Shown here one piece after another: positions 50,313 through 57,636 of a DNA stretch of 64,000 bases; position 1 is the stretch's first letter, and each line of letters begins with the position of its first letter. A program made the position numbers and the translations under genes. This DNA comes from Clostridia bacterium. Lineage in GTDB: Bacteria > Bacillota > Clostridia > Oscillospirales > Acutalibacteraceae. Under the pieces are notes generated by a model that ran no database searches, was not told where the DNA came from, and saw nothing but the letters and a program-made list of their open reading frames with translations. The stretch lies in contig JAFXBG010000015.1 of the NCBI GenBank assembly GCA_017521925.1, positions 79,968 through 143,967 of the forward strand, in the 5' to 3' direction.

Positions 50313-52028
50313 TTATGCTTTTGAATCAATGTCTTTTTTGATGCTTTCAAAGGTTACGCCGTATTTTTCGGCAATATCTCTGGCGTAGCTGACACCCTGA
50401 GGCGGAGCTATAAAAATCTTAAATGAGCGTTTGCCGTTTTCTACTCCTGTTACCATACTTTCAATTTTACTTTTGCCTTTGATACCCTCGTTTATGTCCT
50501 CAAGGTTTCGTGCAAGGTCGTGCATATGAGTGTTGAAAATACATCTAACACCTAAGTACCTCATAGCCTTGATAACATCTCTTGCAATGTAAAGACCCTC
50601 AGAAACATTGGTGGTTGCAAGGCTTTCGTTTAAAAGCATAAGGCTTTTACTTGTTGCAGAGGAGAAAATTTCAGCAAGGCGTTTGCTTTCTTCGCCGAGT
50701 CGTCCCAAATCCACGGTATCGTTTTCATCAGCAGGGAAGTGGGTGAATATGTTATCACAAGGGCTTAAACGGAAACTTTCGGCAGGAACATATATACCGC
50801 TTTGAGCAAGTAAAAATGCAAGTCCCACAGCCTGGGTAATGGTGGTTTTACCGCCTCGGTTAGGGCCTGTCAGAATATAAATACGTGCGTTTTCGTCAAA
50901 GCTTAAGTCGTTCTTGATAACATCCTCAGCCTTTAAATCAAGCTCACCCGCTACAGCATTTATAGCAAGCTTAAGGTTGTAAATACCTTTTGCGTCGGTT
51001 TTGCGGTCAGAGGTTTTTAAAATCTCAGCTTTTGAAAGGGTAAAGCCTTTTTCTCTTATTTTATCGGCAAGCTCTGCAAAACGGATGTAAAATGTAATTT
51101 CGGGCATTAACGTCAGAAAGGTGTAACCGCTGTTGCCTACGTATTTGTTAAGAGTAGACTTAAGGTTGTTGACAGTACGTTTAAGTATATCGGTAACAAC
51201 TCTTTTCAAAGCGTCTGACATAGGGTCTGCACCTGTCAGACCTGAATTTTCAAATCGGGTAAGCTCCTTTTGGGCACCTACTACGGCTGTGCCTAAGCCA
51301 AAGCTTGTGGTAGAGGGGTTGACAGGATGAAAATGAGTAAAAACGGAAACATCGTTGCCGTGGTTAAGCTCGTTCTGGTTTGATGCAAAGTTAATAAACC
51401 TCTTAAGAAGTCCGCTGTCGGTAAAAGCCTTGTCGTTAATGGAAATTACACCAACGGTTTTGGGGCGGAGAAGGTTATCAAGGTTAACACCCAGAGTAAT
51501 GCTTTTTATGTCCCTTACCATAGAGAAAAGCTCGGTTATATCCTCCTTAAGCTCTGTAAATCCGTTGTCAGAGTAAATCTCCCTGACCATTTGCCTGAGC
51601 TTAACAAGACCTTCAGACTTAATGTCAATCTGCTCCAGGGTTTCTTTTATGGCAGTAATACAGTCGGTGTAACCTTCAAGCTCTCTGAGGCGGTTTATTA
51701 GCTGCCACAAAGAAGACGCCTCGGTGTCTTTCTGAAATCTTTCGATTTCACGTAAATCTTTAAGCTTTAAAAGCAAAGCAGTCAAATCTTCTCTCAATTT
51801 GGGGAAATTGAGAAAATCCTCAAAGACATCGCATCTGTATTTAATAACCTCTTCGTTATCCGTAATGTTTATGAGAAGCTCCTTGATAACATTAAGTTCG
51901 TAGGGGTCTTTTGTAAGTGCGTTGCATAAAAAATCTATGGATAAATCGTTTATTGCTTCTTTGTTAAGGGTCTGACAGCTTACCTCAACACCCTGAGGTG
52001 CAAAAAGACTGAAATCTTCTCTTTTCAT
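50313..52028 (-). CDS. MutS-family ATPase without mismatch-recognition domain
   Basis: A 571-residue protein with a helical lever-like region (about 1-370) and a C-terminal MutS ABC ATPase: Walker A GPNRGGKTT (about 389-397), the LLNESLATT Walker B segment (about 466-474) and FNTHMHDLA. It lacks the N-terminal mismatch-binding domain of MutS1 (no Phe-x-Glu motif) and the Smr nuclease of MutS2. It belongs with the uncharacterised short MutS-like proteins of Clostridia. A role in branched-DNA or ribosome-related processes is possible by analogy only. Single gene on the minus strand. Confidence 0.8.
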   Translation of the reverse strand: MKREDFSLFAPQGVEVSCQTLNKEAINDLSIDFLCNALTKDPYELNVIKELLINITDNEEVIKYRCDVFEDFLNFPKLREDLTALLLKLKDLREIERFQKDTEASSLWQLINRLRELEGYTDCITAIKETLEQIDIKSEGLVKLRQMVREIYSDNGFTELKEDITELFSMVRDIKSITLGVNLDNLLRPKTVGVISINDKAFTDSGLLKRFINFASNQNELNHGNDVSVFTHFHPVNPSTTSFGLGTAVVGAQKELTRFENSGLTGADPMSDALKRVVTDILKRTVNNLKSTLNKYVGNSGYTFLTLMPEITFYIRFAELADKIREKGFTLSKAEILKTSDRKTDAKGIYNLKLAINAVAGELDLKAEDVIKNDLSFDENARIYILTGPNRGGKTTITQAVGLAFLLAQSGIYVPAESFRLSPCDNIFTHFPADENDTVDLGRLGEESKRLAEIFSSATSKSLMLLNESLATTNVSEGLYIARDVIKAMRYLGVRCIFNTHMHDLARNLEDINEGIKGKSKIESMVTGVENGKRSFKIFIAPPQGVSYARDIAEKYGVTFESIKKDIDSKA

Positions 52029-52150
52029 ATAATCGTCCTTTCCAAAAAATGTGTTTTTATGATATCATATGTATAAAAATTATTCAATGACTTGAAATAC
52101 AAATAAATTATGTTATTATTATGTGTAGGATTGGTGCAAAAGGTGATTTT

Positions 52151-52372
52151 ATGGATAAAAAAATGATTGCAAGAATCAACGAACTTGCTAAAAAGAAAAA
52201 GACAGAGGGTCTTACCGAGGCTGAAACCAAGGAGCAGAAGGAACTTTACAAGGTTTACCTTGCTGAAATCCGCGGTCAGTTTTCGCAGACACTCGATAAT
52301 GTTAGTGTAAAAGAAGTCGACGGAAGCGTTGTACCTTTTAAAGAGGCATACGCAAAGAAGTCAGGTAATTGA
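52151..52372 (+). CDS. DUF896 (UPF0291, YnzC-like) small protein
   Basis: A 73-residue protein with the family pattern: an N-terminal helical hairpin (ARINELAKKKKTEGLTEAE, then EQKELYKVYLAEIRGQF) and a disordered C-terminal tail. B. subtilis YnzC is a small soluble homologue of unknown role. ATG 52151 has AAAGGTG upstream; an earlier in-frame ATG at 52121 has no ribosome site. It lies 15 bases ahead of the dockerin repeat gene. Confidence 0.85.
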   Translation: MDKKMIARINELAKKKKTEGLTEAETKEQKELYKVYLAEIRGQFSQTLDNVSVKEVDGSVVPFKEAYAKKSGN

Positions 52373-52387
52373 GGGGAGGTGAAATTA

Positions 52388-53146
52388 ATGGTTAAAAAGT
52401 TTTTATCAGTAATTCTTGTGGTGGTTCTTATTCTTACTGCAGGTATTGTGTCTGTTGTTGCAGGAGATAACGACACAGAGCTTATTACTGTTTACAGTCA
52501 GGGTGACGTTAACCTTGACACAAAAGTCAATATCAAGGACGTAACTCTGGTTCAGAAGTATCTTGCAAAGCTCGCTGAGCTTACACCTGTTCAGCTTATT
52601 TTGGCTGATGTTGACGGTAAGGCGGGCATTAATATCAAGGATGCTACTTATCAGCAGAAATGGATTGCAGGTCTTGTTGAGGAGCTTTTCAAGCCTGAGG
52701 AGGATACTGTCCCCTCTACTACTGCAACAGAGGCTGTTCCTACCGAAACCACAATTTCAACTGCTGATGAGGTTACAGTCCCCTCTACAACAGTAACTGA
52801 CCCCACAGAGGTAACAGAACCAGGTTCTTCCGCAGTGGTAACTGACCCCACAGAGGTAACAGAACCAGGTTCTTCCGCAGTGGTAACTGACCCCACAGAG
52901 GCAACAGAACCCGGCTCTTCTGCAGTGGTAACTGAGCCCACAGAGGCAACAGAACCCGGCTCTTCCGCAGTAGTAACAGACCCCACAGAGGTAACAGAAC
53001 CCGGCTCTTCTGCAGTGGTAACCGACCCCACAGAGGTAACAGAACCCGGTTCTTCCGCAGTGGTTACAGAGCCTTCTGAATCTACTGAGGCAACACGTGA
53101 CCCTCACAAGCCTATTGAGCTTCCCTTTGTACCCGCTGTAAAGTAA
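52388..53146 (+). CDS. Secreted dockerin protein with Thr/Glu/Pro tandem repeats
   Basis: A 252-residue exported protein. Signal peptide (to about residue 25, VVA); type I dockerin (about 36-100, GDVNLDTKVNIKDVTLVQ and ADVDGKAGINIKDATYQQ, the first loop lacking the usual Gly); then a Ser/Thr linker and six copies of a 15-residue repeat VTDPTEVTEPGSSAV. It ends with HKPIELPFVPAVK. There is no catalytic domain, so it may be a spacer, a bound decoy, or a glycosylated stalk. Its last residues match those of the lipoprotein encoded 17 bases downstream (IELPFVPA). ATG 52388 has GGGGAGG eight bases upstream. Confidence 0.75.
   Translation: MVKKFLSVILVVVLILTAGIVSVVAGDNDTELITVYSQGDVNLDTKVNIKDVTLVQKYLAKLAELTPVQLILADVDGKAGINIKDATYQQKWIAGLVEELFKPEEDTVPSTTATEAVPTETTISTADEVTVPSTTVTDPTEVTEPGSSAVVTDPTEVTEPGSSAVVTDPTEATEPGSSAVVTEPTEATEPGSSAVVTDPTEVTEPGSSAVVTDPTEVTEPGSSAVVTEPSESTEATRDPHKPIELPFVPAVK
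52793..53062 (+). repeat. Six 45-bp in-frame tandem repeats
   Basis: The unit encodes VTDPTEVTEPGSSAV. Copies differ by only a few bases (Asp/Glu at position 3, Val/Ala at 7), so copy number is likely to vary between strains. It also produces long antisense open frames that are artefacts. Confidence 0.9.
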
Positions 53147-53163
53147 TATAGGAGACCTATTTT

Positions 53164-53568
53164 ATGAACAAGTCAAAAACCCTTGTGCTTTTAGCAGTGA
53201 TTGGTTTGTTGTTGCTTTCGCTTTGCGGCTGTAACAACACAGAACCTGTACCTGAGGCTACAAAAACAGGTTCAGCCGAAACTTCTGTCAGCACAACCGC
53301 AGGCGAAGTTCCTGCCGACAGCAGTAACGCCGAAACTGAAAACGTGCAGAACAGCGAGGCAGAAGCTACGGCTTCTTCTGAAGAGGCAGGGTTACCTTCT
53401 CAGGGTGAAAACGACCTTGAGCTTATGACACTTCCTCAGAACGATTCGGATTCTTCTGAAAATGCTGAAACCACTGTCTCGGCAACTGAGCCTGTGGCTG
53501 ATCCACCCAAAGCAGAAACTACAACAGAAGCTCAGAGGATTGAGCTTCCCTTTGTTCCTGCAAATTAA
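53164..53568 (+). CDS. Putative lipoprotein, low complexity
   Basis: A 134-residue protein with a lipoprotein signal (LLLLSLCGC, lipid on the Cys at about 21-23), then a disordered Ser/Thr/Glu/Ala-rich region with no domain. It ends in RIELPFVPAN, nearly the same ending as the dockerin repeat protein just upstream. The shared tail and shared operon suggest that both are recognised by the same partner or process outside the cell. That is inference. Confidence 0.7.
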   Translation: MNKSKTLVLLAVIGLLLLSLCGCNNTEPVPEATKTGSAETSVSTTAGEVPADSSNAETENVQNSEAEATASSEEAGLPSQGENDLELMTLPQNDSDSSENAETTVSATEPVADPPKAETTTEAQRIELPFVPAN

Positions 53569-53585
53569 TAGTTTAGCTGTAAAAG

Positions 53586-53616
53586 AAACCGCCGTTTTTA
53601 TTTAACGGCGGTTTTT
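53586..53616 (+). terminator. Rho-independent terminator
   Basis: AAACCGCCGTT pairs with AACGGCGGTTT around a 7-base loop, followed by T residues. Confidence 0.9.
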
Positions 53617-53623
53617 GTTATTG

Positions 53624-53700
53624 CAGGGACGGATATTATCCGCCCGAAAGGTTTCATATCAGAGAAAAGTATAGCGGGCGATTGATAATCGCTTTCAATC
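53624..53700. repeat. Small palindromic intergenic element
   Basis: CGGAT/ATCCG (53630-53642), CGCCCG (53641-53646) matching CGGGCG (53675-53680), and GCGATT/AATCGC (53678-53692) make nested inverted repeats without coding capacity. It resembles dispersed repeat units; no second full copy is in the window. Confidence 0.4.
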
Positions 53701-53746
53701 GGAGAGTCTGCAACCAAGTTTAACATATTATGTAAAGGTTAATTGG

Positions 53747-53775
53747 TTGAGAAGTGTCTGATGCCGTGCTATAAT
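53747..53775 (+). promoter_or_regulatory. Promoter of the regulator-ABC operon
   Basis: TTGAGA, 17 bases, TATAAT. The start site falls near 53782, which rules out the ATG at 53781 as a normal start. Confidence 0.7.
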
Positions 53776-53798
53776 GCAATATGAAAGGAATGAAAAAT

Positions 53799-54206
53799 AT
53801 GATTAGTATGAATATTAAATATTTAAGAAAAAAGTTTTCGCTTTCTCAGGAGGAACTGGCAGAGAAAATCGGAGTATCACGGCAAAGCATTGCAAAATGG
53901 GAAAATGGCGAATCTTTGCCCGATATCCAGAAATGTGCAGATATGGCTTTTCTTTTTGAGGTTTCTCTTGATGCCTTTGTTATGAGTCCCATTGATGAGA
54001 GTGTTGAGGTTAAGGAAGAACCCTCTGAGGGCAGATATGTTTTCGGTTTGGTTAAGGTGGGCGAAAGGGGTCAGGTGGTAATTCCCAAGCACGCCAGAAA
54101 GGTTTATGACATTAAGGCAGGCGACAAGCTTCTGGTTCTAGGTGATAACCGCGGTATGGCGTTTGCCAAAATAAACAATATGCACATTTTTACATTCGGA
54201 GGTTAA
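53799..54206 (+). CDS. XRE-type helix-turn-helix regulator with AbrB-like domain
   Basis: A 135-residue protein joining two DNA-binding folds: an N-terminal XRE helix-turn-helix (about 1-60, LSQEELAEKIGVSRQSIAKWENGE) and a C-terminal SpoVT/AbrB swapped-hairpin domain (about 82-128, VGERGQVVIPKHARKVYDIKAGDKLLVLGD). It is followed one base later by an ABC exporter, which it probably controls. ATG 53799 has AAAGGA nine bases upstream; earlier in-frame ATGs at 53781 and 53790 lie at the transcription start. Confidence 0.85.
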   Translation: MISMNIKYLRKKFSLSQEELAEKIGVSRQSIAKWENGESLPDIQKCADMAFLFEVSLDAFVMSPIDESVEVKEEPSEGRYVFGLVKVGERGQVVIPKHARKVYDIKAGDKLLVLGDNRGMAFAKINNMHIFTFGG

Positions 54207-54207
54207 T

Positions 54208-54933
54208 ATGCTTGCTATAAAAACAAATAACCTTACTAAAAAATATAAGGACAAAACCGTAGTAAATAACCTTAACCTTACTATTAACAAAGGCGAGATG
54301 TACGCACTTTTAGGCGTTAACGGTGCAGGTAAGTCCACCACAATAAAAATGCTTTCCTGCCTGATAAAGCCTACAGCGGGTGATGCTGAGCTTATGGGCA
54401 AAAGCATTACAAAGGACGAAAACGCAGTTAAGCAAATTATAAGTGTTTCTCCTCAGGAAACTTCTGTTGCACCTAATTTATCAGTCCGTGAGAATCTTGA
54501 GTTTATTGCAGGAATTTTCGGTTTTTCCAAAGCTGAGGCAAAAGCGAAAGCTACAAAAATGATTGAAGATTTTGATATGGCGGACATTGAAAAAAGCCGT
54601 GCCAAGACCCTTTCGGGCGGATGGCAGAGAAGGCTGAGCATTGCTATGGCACTTATCTCAGAGCCTGAGATTATATTTTTAGACGAGCCTACTCTGGGTC
54701 TTGACGTTTTAGCCAGACGCGAGCTTCAAAAGCATATCGCAAAGCTTAAGGGCAAAATCACAATCGTCCTTACAACCCATTACCTTGAAGAGGCAGAAGC
54801 TCTTTCCGACCGTATAGGTATTATGGCAAAGGGTGTGCTTAAGGCAGAGGGTACTGCAGATGAGCTTAAATCTAAGGCAGGTACATCGGATTTTGAAGAG
54901 GCATTTGTAAGAATTGCCGAAGGAGAGGCATAA
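54208..54933 (+). CDS. ABC transporter ATP-binding protein (ABC-2 exporter)
   Basis: A 241-residue ATPase: Walker A GVNGAGKSTT (about 35-44), signature LSGGWQRR (the usual Q at the fifth position is W), Walker B IIFLDEPTLGLD and switch His in TTHYLEEAE. This is the drug or peptide export type (DrrA/CcmA/BcrA-like). It is in an operon with the regulator before it and the permease after it (3 bases away). The substrate is not evident. Confidence 0.92.
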   Translation: MLAIKTNNLTKKYKDKTVVNNLNLTINKGEMYALLGVNGAGKSTTIKMLSCLIKPTAGDAELMGKSITKDENAVKQIISVSPQETSVAPNLSVRENLEFIAGIFGFSKAEAKAKATKMIEDFDMADIEKSRAKTLSGGWQRRLSIAMALISEPEIIFLDEPTLGLDVLARRELQKHIAKLKGKITIVLTTHYLEEAEALSDRIGIMAKGVLKAEGTADELKSKAGTSDFEEAFVRIAEGEA

Positions 54934-54936
54934 TTT

Positions 54937-55686
54937 ATGAGAAGAACATTGGTGTTTGCAGGCAGAAATACAAAGGAAATTCTGCGTGATATATTTACGT
55001 TGATTTTTGGAATACTGTTTCCCTTGGTGCTTTTGGTTCTTTTATCTGTGATTAACAGAAGCATCCCCGCAGAAGCTGGTATGTCACTTTTTGATATTAA
55101 TAATCTTTTGCCCGGTGTGGCGGTTTTCGGCTTAAGCTTTATTTCCCTTTTTACTGCCACAATAGTTTCAAAGGACAGATGCACAAGCTTTATTTTAAGG
55201 CTTTTTACTTCGCCCTTAAAGCCTTCCCAGTATATTCTGGGCTACACACTGCCCTTGATTCCAATTTCGCTGGTGCAGACAATTGTGTGCTATATTGCGG
55301 CTTTCTTTATGGGACTTGAATTTACGTGGACCATTTTTCCTGCAATTCTTGTTAATATCCCCACAGCAATTCTTTATATTGCTATAGGCCTCTTGTGCGG
55401 AAGCTTATTTAATGATAAAATGGTAGGCGGAGTTTGCGGTGCGCTTTTAACCAACCTTTCAGCCTGGCTTTCAAGCACTTGGTTTGATATAGAGCTTATC
55501 GGAGGCGGCTTTGAGAAGGTTGCAAATTTACTGCCCTTTATTCATGCTGTTAAAGCAGGCAGATTTGCTCTTGCAGGTGAGTTTTCTGAAATTCTGCCTG
55601 AGGTTATGTGGGTTTCAGGTTATGCTTTGGTAATAACAGTTATCGCCGTAGTACTCTTCAATTACAAAATGAAGCAGGACAAGTGA
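54937..55686 (+). CDS. ABC-2 type permease
   Basis: A 249-residue membrane protein with about six transmembrane helices and the ABC-2 permease pattern: a cytoplasmic N-terminus (RRTLVFAGRNTKEILRD), helix 1 at about 20-42, and the central RLFTSPLKPSQYILGY connecting segment. It partners the preceding ATPase to form an exporter. Confidence 0.88.
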   Translation: MRRTLVFAGRNTKEILRDIFTLIFGILFPLVLLVLLSVINRSIPAEAGMSLFDINNLLPGVAVFGLSFISLFTATIVSKDRCTSFILRLFTSPLKPSQYILGYTLPLIPISLVQTIVCYIAAFFMGLEFTWTIFPAILVNIPTAILYIAIGLLCGSLFNDKMVGGVCGALLTNLSAWLSSTWFDIELIGGGFEKVANLLPFIHAVKAGRFALAGEFSEILPEVMWVSGYALVITVIAVVLFNYKMKQDK

Positions 55687-55692
55687 TTTTGT

Positions 55693-56283
55693 ATGGAAAT
55701 TCTGCACCATGATGACAATATAATTGTACTTATAAAACCCGTGGGACTTGATGCTGAGCATGAAGTCCCCAAAGCTTTGTGTGAAGAATCAGGCGGCGAG
55801 GTATTTACCCTTCACAGGCTTGACAAAAACGTAGGCGGAGTAATGGTTTACGCACGGAATAAGAAAACCGCTTCAGCGTTTTCAAAGGCTATTCAGCAGG
55901 GAGAAATGGTCAAGGAGTACCTTGCAAAGGTTCACGGAACCCCTCCTGAAAGCGGAATACTTGAGGATTTGCTTTTTAAAGATTCCAGAAAGAACAAGGT
56001 GTTTGTTGTTAAAAGGCAAAGAGCTGGAGTCAAAAAAGCAAAGCTTGAGTACAAAAGACTTGCCGAGGGAGAAGAAAGTTTAGTTCATATCCGCCTTTAC
56101 ACAGGCAGAAGCCACCAGATTCGGGTGCAGTTTGCAAGCCGAGGCTATCCTTTGGTGGGTGACCATAAGTACGGCTCGAAAAGCGAATTAAAAGCACCTA
56201 TGCTTTTTTCTCATAAAATAACCTTTCCTTATATGGGGAAAGAGGTCTCATTCGAGGCAACCCCTCACTGGGCAGAGATATAA
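55693..56283 (+). CDS. RluA-family pseudouridine synthase
   Basis: A 196-residue RNA pseudouridine synthase with the catalytic Asp in HRLDKNVGG (about 41-49) and GRSHQIRVQFASRGYPLVGD. It lacks an S4 domain and is shorter than RluA/RluD enzymes, so its target RNA site cannot be named. It starts 6 bases after the permease gene and probably shares its transcript. The terminator at 56287 follows directly. Confidence 0.9.
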   Translation: MEILHHDDNIIVLIKPVGLDAEHEVPKALCEESGGEVFTLHRLDKNVGGVMVYARNKKTASAFSKAIQQGEMVKEYLAKVHGTPPESGILEDLLFKDSRKNKVFVVKRQRAGVKKAKLEYKRLAEGEESLVHIRLYTGRSHQIRVQFASRGYPLVGDHKYGSKSELKAPMLFSHKITFPYMGKEVSFEATPHWAEI

Positions 56284-56286
56284 ATT

Positions 56287-56318
56287 AATCCCAAGATTAA
56301 AAACCTTGGGATTTTTTC
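56287..56318 (+). terminator. Rho-independent terminator
   Basis: AATCCCAAG and CTTGGGATT form a 9-bp stem followed by a T-run. Confidence 0.9.
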
Positions 56319-56327
56319 TTTGGAGTA

Positions 56328-56356
56328 TTGCAAATGGAAAAGTTTTGTCTTATAAT
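56328..56356 (+). promoter_or_regulatory. Promoter of the cohesin-like/dockerin protein
   Basis: TTGCAA, 17 bases, TATAAT, about 30 bases before the ATG. Confidence 0.65.
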
Positions 56357-56386
56357 GTAGTCAAAGGCTTAGAGAGGAGAATCCTT

Positions 56387-57574
56387 ATGTTAAAACGTAT
56401 AGTATCCTTAGTTATTTCACTTGTTATGATTATCGGTTGTGCAGGTGCTTTTTCTGCAGGTGCTGAAAGCAGCGGGCAAGCTGCAGTTACCGCCGGTGAC
56501 ACAAAATGTACCGTAAATGCAGGTGACGAGATTGTGTATACCGCAAGACTTGATTATAAAAAAGGCATTGACAATGCATGGGGATATGTAAGCTATAACC
56601 CTGAAAGCCTTGTTTATGTTGAGGAAAAACGAGAGCTTTGTGTGCCTAATTTTGAGCAGCCTACTATTTTTTACAGAGATGGCGAGGGCAAGATTACTTT
56701 TAATGCATCTGCCTTTGAACAGCTTTGCGATTTTTCTCAGAATCAGGTGCTTGTAACACTGAGATTCAAGGTTAAGTCAGCAGTAAACAGCGAGCTTAAG
56801 ATTTATTTTAATGAGCTTTCCAGTGCCAACGGTTGGATGTTGGTAAAAGACGGAACAGTTTACGACAGAGGTGCGGTTATTACCGAATTTGTCAGCTCAG
56901 AGCCTCAGGAAAGATACCTAGAAATCGTACATAACGGTGAAACCTTTAAGGCAAAGGTGGGAGACGTTGTAACCTACACTTTGTACCTTAAAGCTCCTGA
57001 AAAGATTCGTCATTTAAGTGCAGGCGTGCTTTTTGACTACAATTACCTATGGGCCGAGGAAAACGGATTCAAGGACAGATACCCTAATTTGTTTGAGGGC
57101 AGTGACCAATACGTAGGCAACGGTCAGATGTTTTCAGGTACTGTTGCAGGCAAAGGCTTTGCAACCTCAAAATATGAGGTTCTTGCTACCTATAATTTAA
57201 ACGTATTGTCTGAGGGCAAAACAAAAATTGACGTAACCTACGAGCTTTACAATTATGATGACGACCGCTATTCAAGCCTGGATGACAACAAGGTTAAGCT
57301 TAAATCTGAAATAACTTTAAAGAAAAGTGAGGATTCTTCAGAAAAGGCTGAGCTTCTGGGCGATGCAAACGGCAACGGCGAAGTTAACATTAAGGATGCC
57401 ACAACTGTTCAGAAAGCATCTGCTAAGCTGATTACTTTAGACGAAAATGCAAAGTTATGCAGTGACGTTAACTCAGACGGCAAGGTTAATGTTAAGGATG
57501 CAACTGCTATACAGAAATATCTTGCCAAAATTAATACCGGCTATGATATCGGCAAACCTTTGAAAAATAAATAG
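56387..57574 (+). CDS. Secreted protein with two cohesin-like domains and a dockerin (possible adaptor scaffoldin)
   Basis: A 395-residue protein. Signal peptide (to about 27, AGA). Two beta-sandwich domains resembling cohesins: about 30-170 (VNAGDEIVYTARLDY, a GYVSYNPESLVYVE strand, VLVTLRFKVK) and about 180-315 (VGDVVTYTLYLKAPEKIRHLSAGVLFDYNYL, YEVLATYNLNVL). A C-terminal type I dockerin follows (about 324-390, GDANGNGEVNIKDATTVQ and SDVNSDGKVNVKDATAIQ). Cohesin plus dockerin is the layout of an adaptor scaffoldin, which binds dockerin enzymes and is itself docked to a larger scaffold. The cohesin match is by pattern and strand order, not by search. ATG 56387 has AGAGGAGA upstream. Confidence 0.7.
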   Translation: MLKRIVSLVISLVMIIGCAGAFSAGAESSGQAAVTAGDTKCTVNAGDEIVYTARLDYKKGIDNAWGYVSYNPESLVYVEEKRELCVPNFEQPTIFYRDGEGKITFNASAFEQLCDFSQNQVLVTLRFKVKSAVNSELKIYFNELSSANGWMLVKDGTVYDRGAVITEFVSSEPQERYLEIVHNGETFKAKVGDVVTYTLYLKAPEKIRHLSAGVLFDYNYLWAEENGFKDRYPNLFEGSDQYVGNGQMFSGTVAGKGFATSKYEVLATYNLNVLSEGKTKIDVTYELYNYDDDRYSSLDDNKVKLKSEITLKKSEDSSEKAELLGDANGNGEVNIKDATTVQKASAKLITLDENAKLCSDVNSDGKVNVKDATAIQKYLAKINTGYDIGKPLKNK

Positions 57575-57592
57575 CATATAATTATTAATAAA

Positions 57593-57636
57593 AACATCCG
57601 CCAGAGCGTTATGCTTTGGCGGATATGTTTTTTTGT
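57593..57636. terminator. Bidirectional terminator
   Basis: ATCCGCCA and TGGCGGAT form the stem, with A/T runs on both sides. It lies between two convergent genes. Confidence 0.85.

Noticed and set aside
52793-53062. Regular repeats that might suggest a CRISPR array
   Set aside because: The 45-bp units are back to back without unique spacers and are in frame within a coding gene; no cas genes are near.
52651-53107. Two long antisense frames with regular repeats
   Set aside because: They mirror the 45-bp tandem repeats of the dockerin protein on the plus strand, which has a signal peptide, dockerin and ribosome site.
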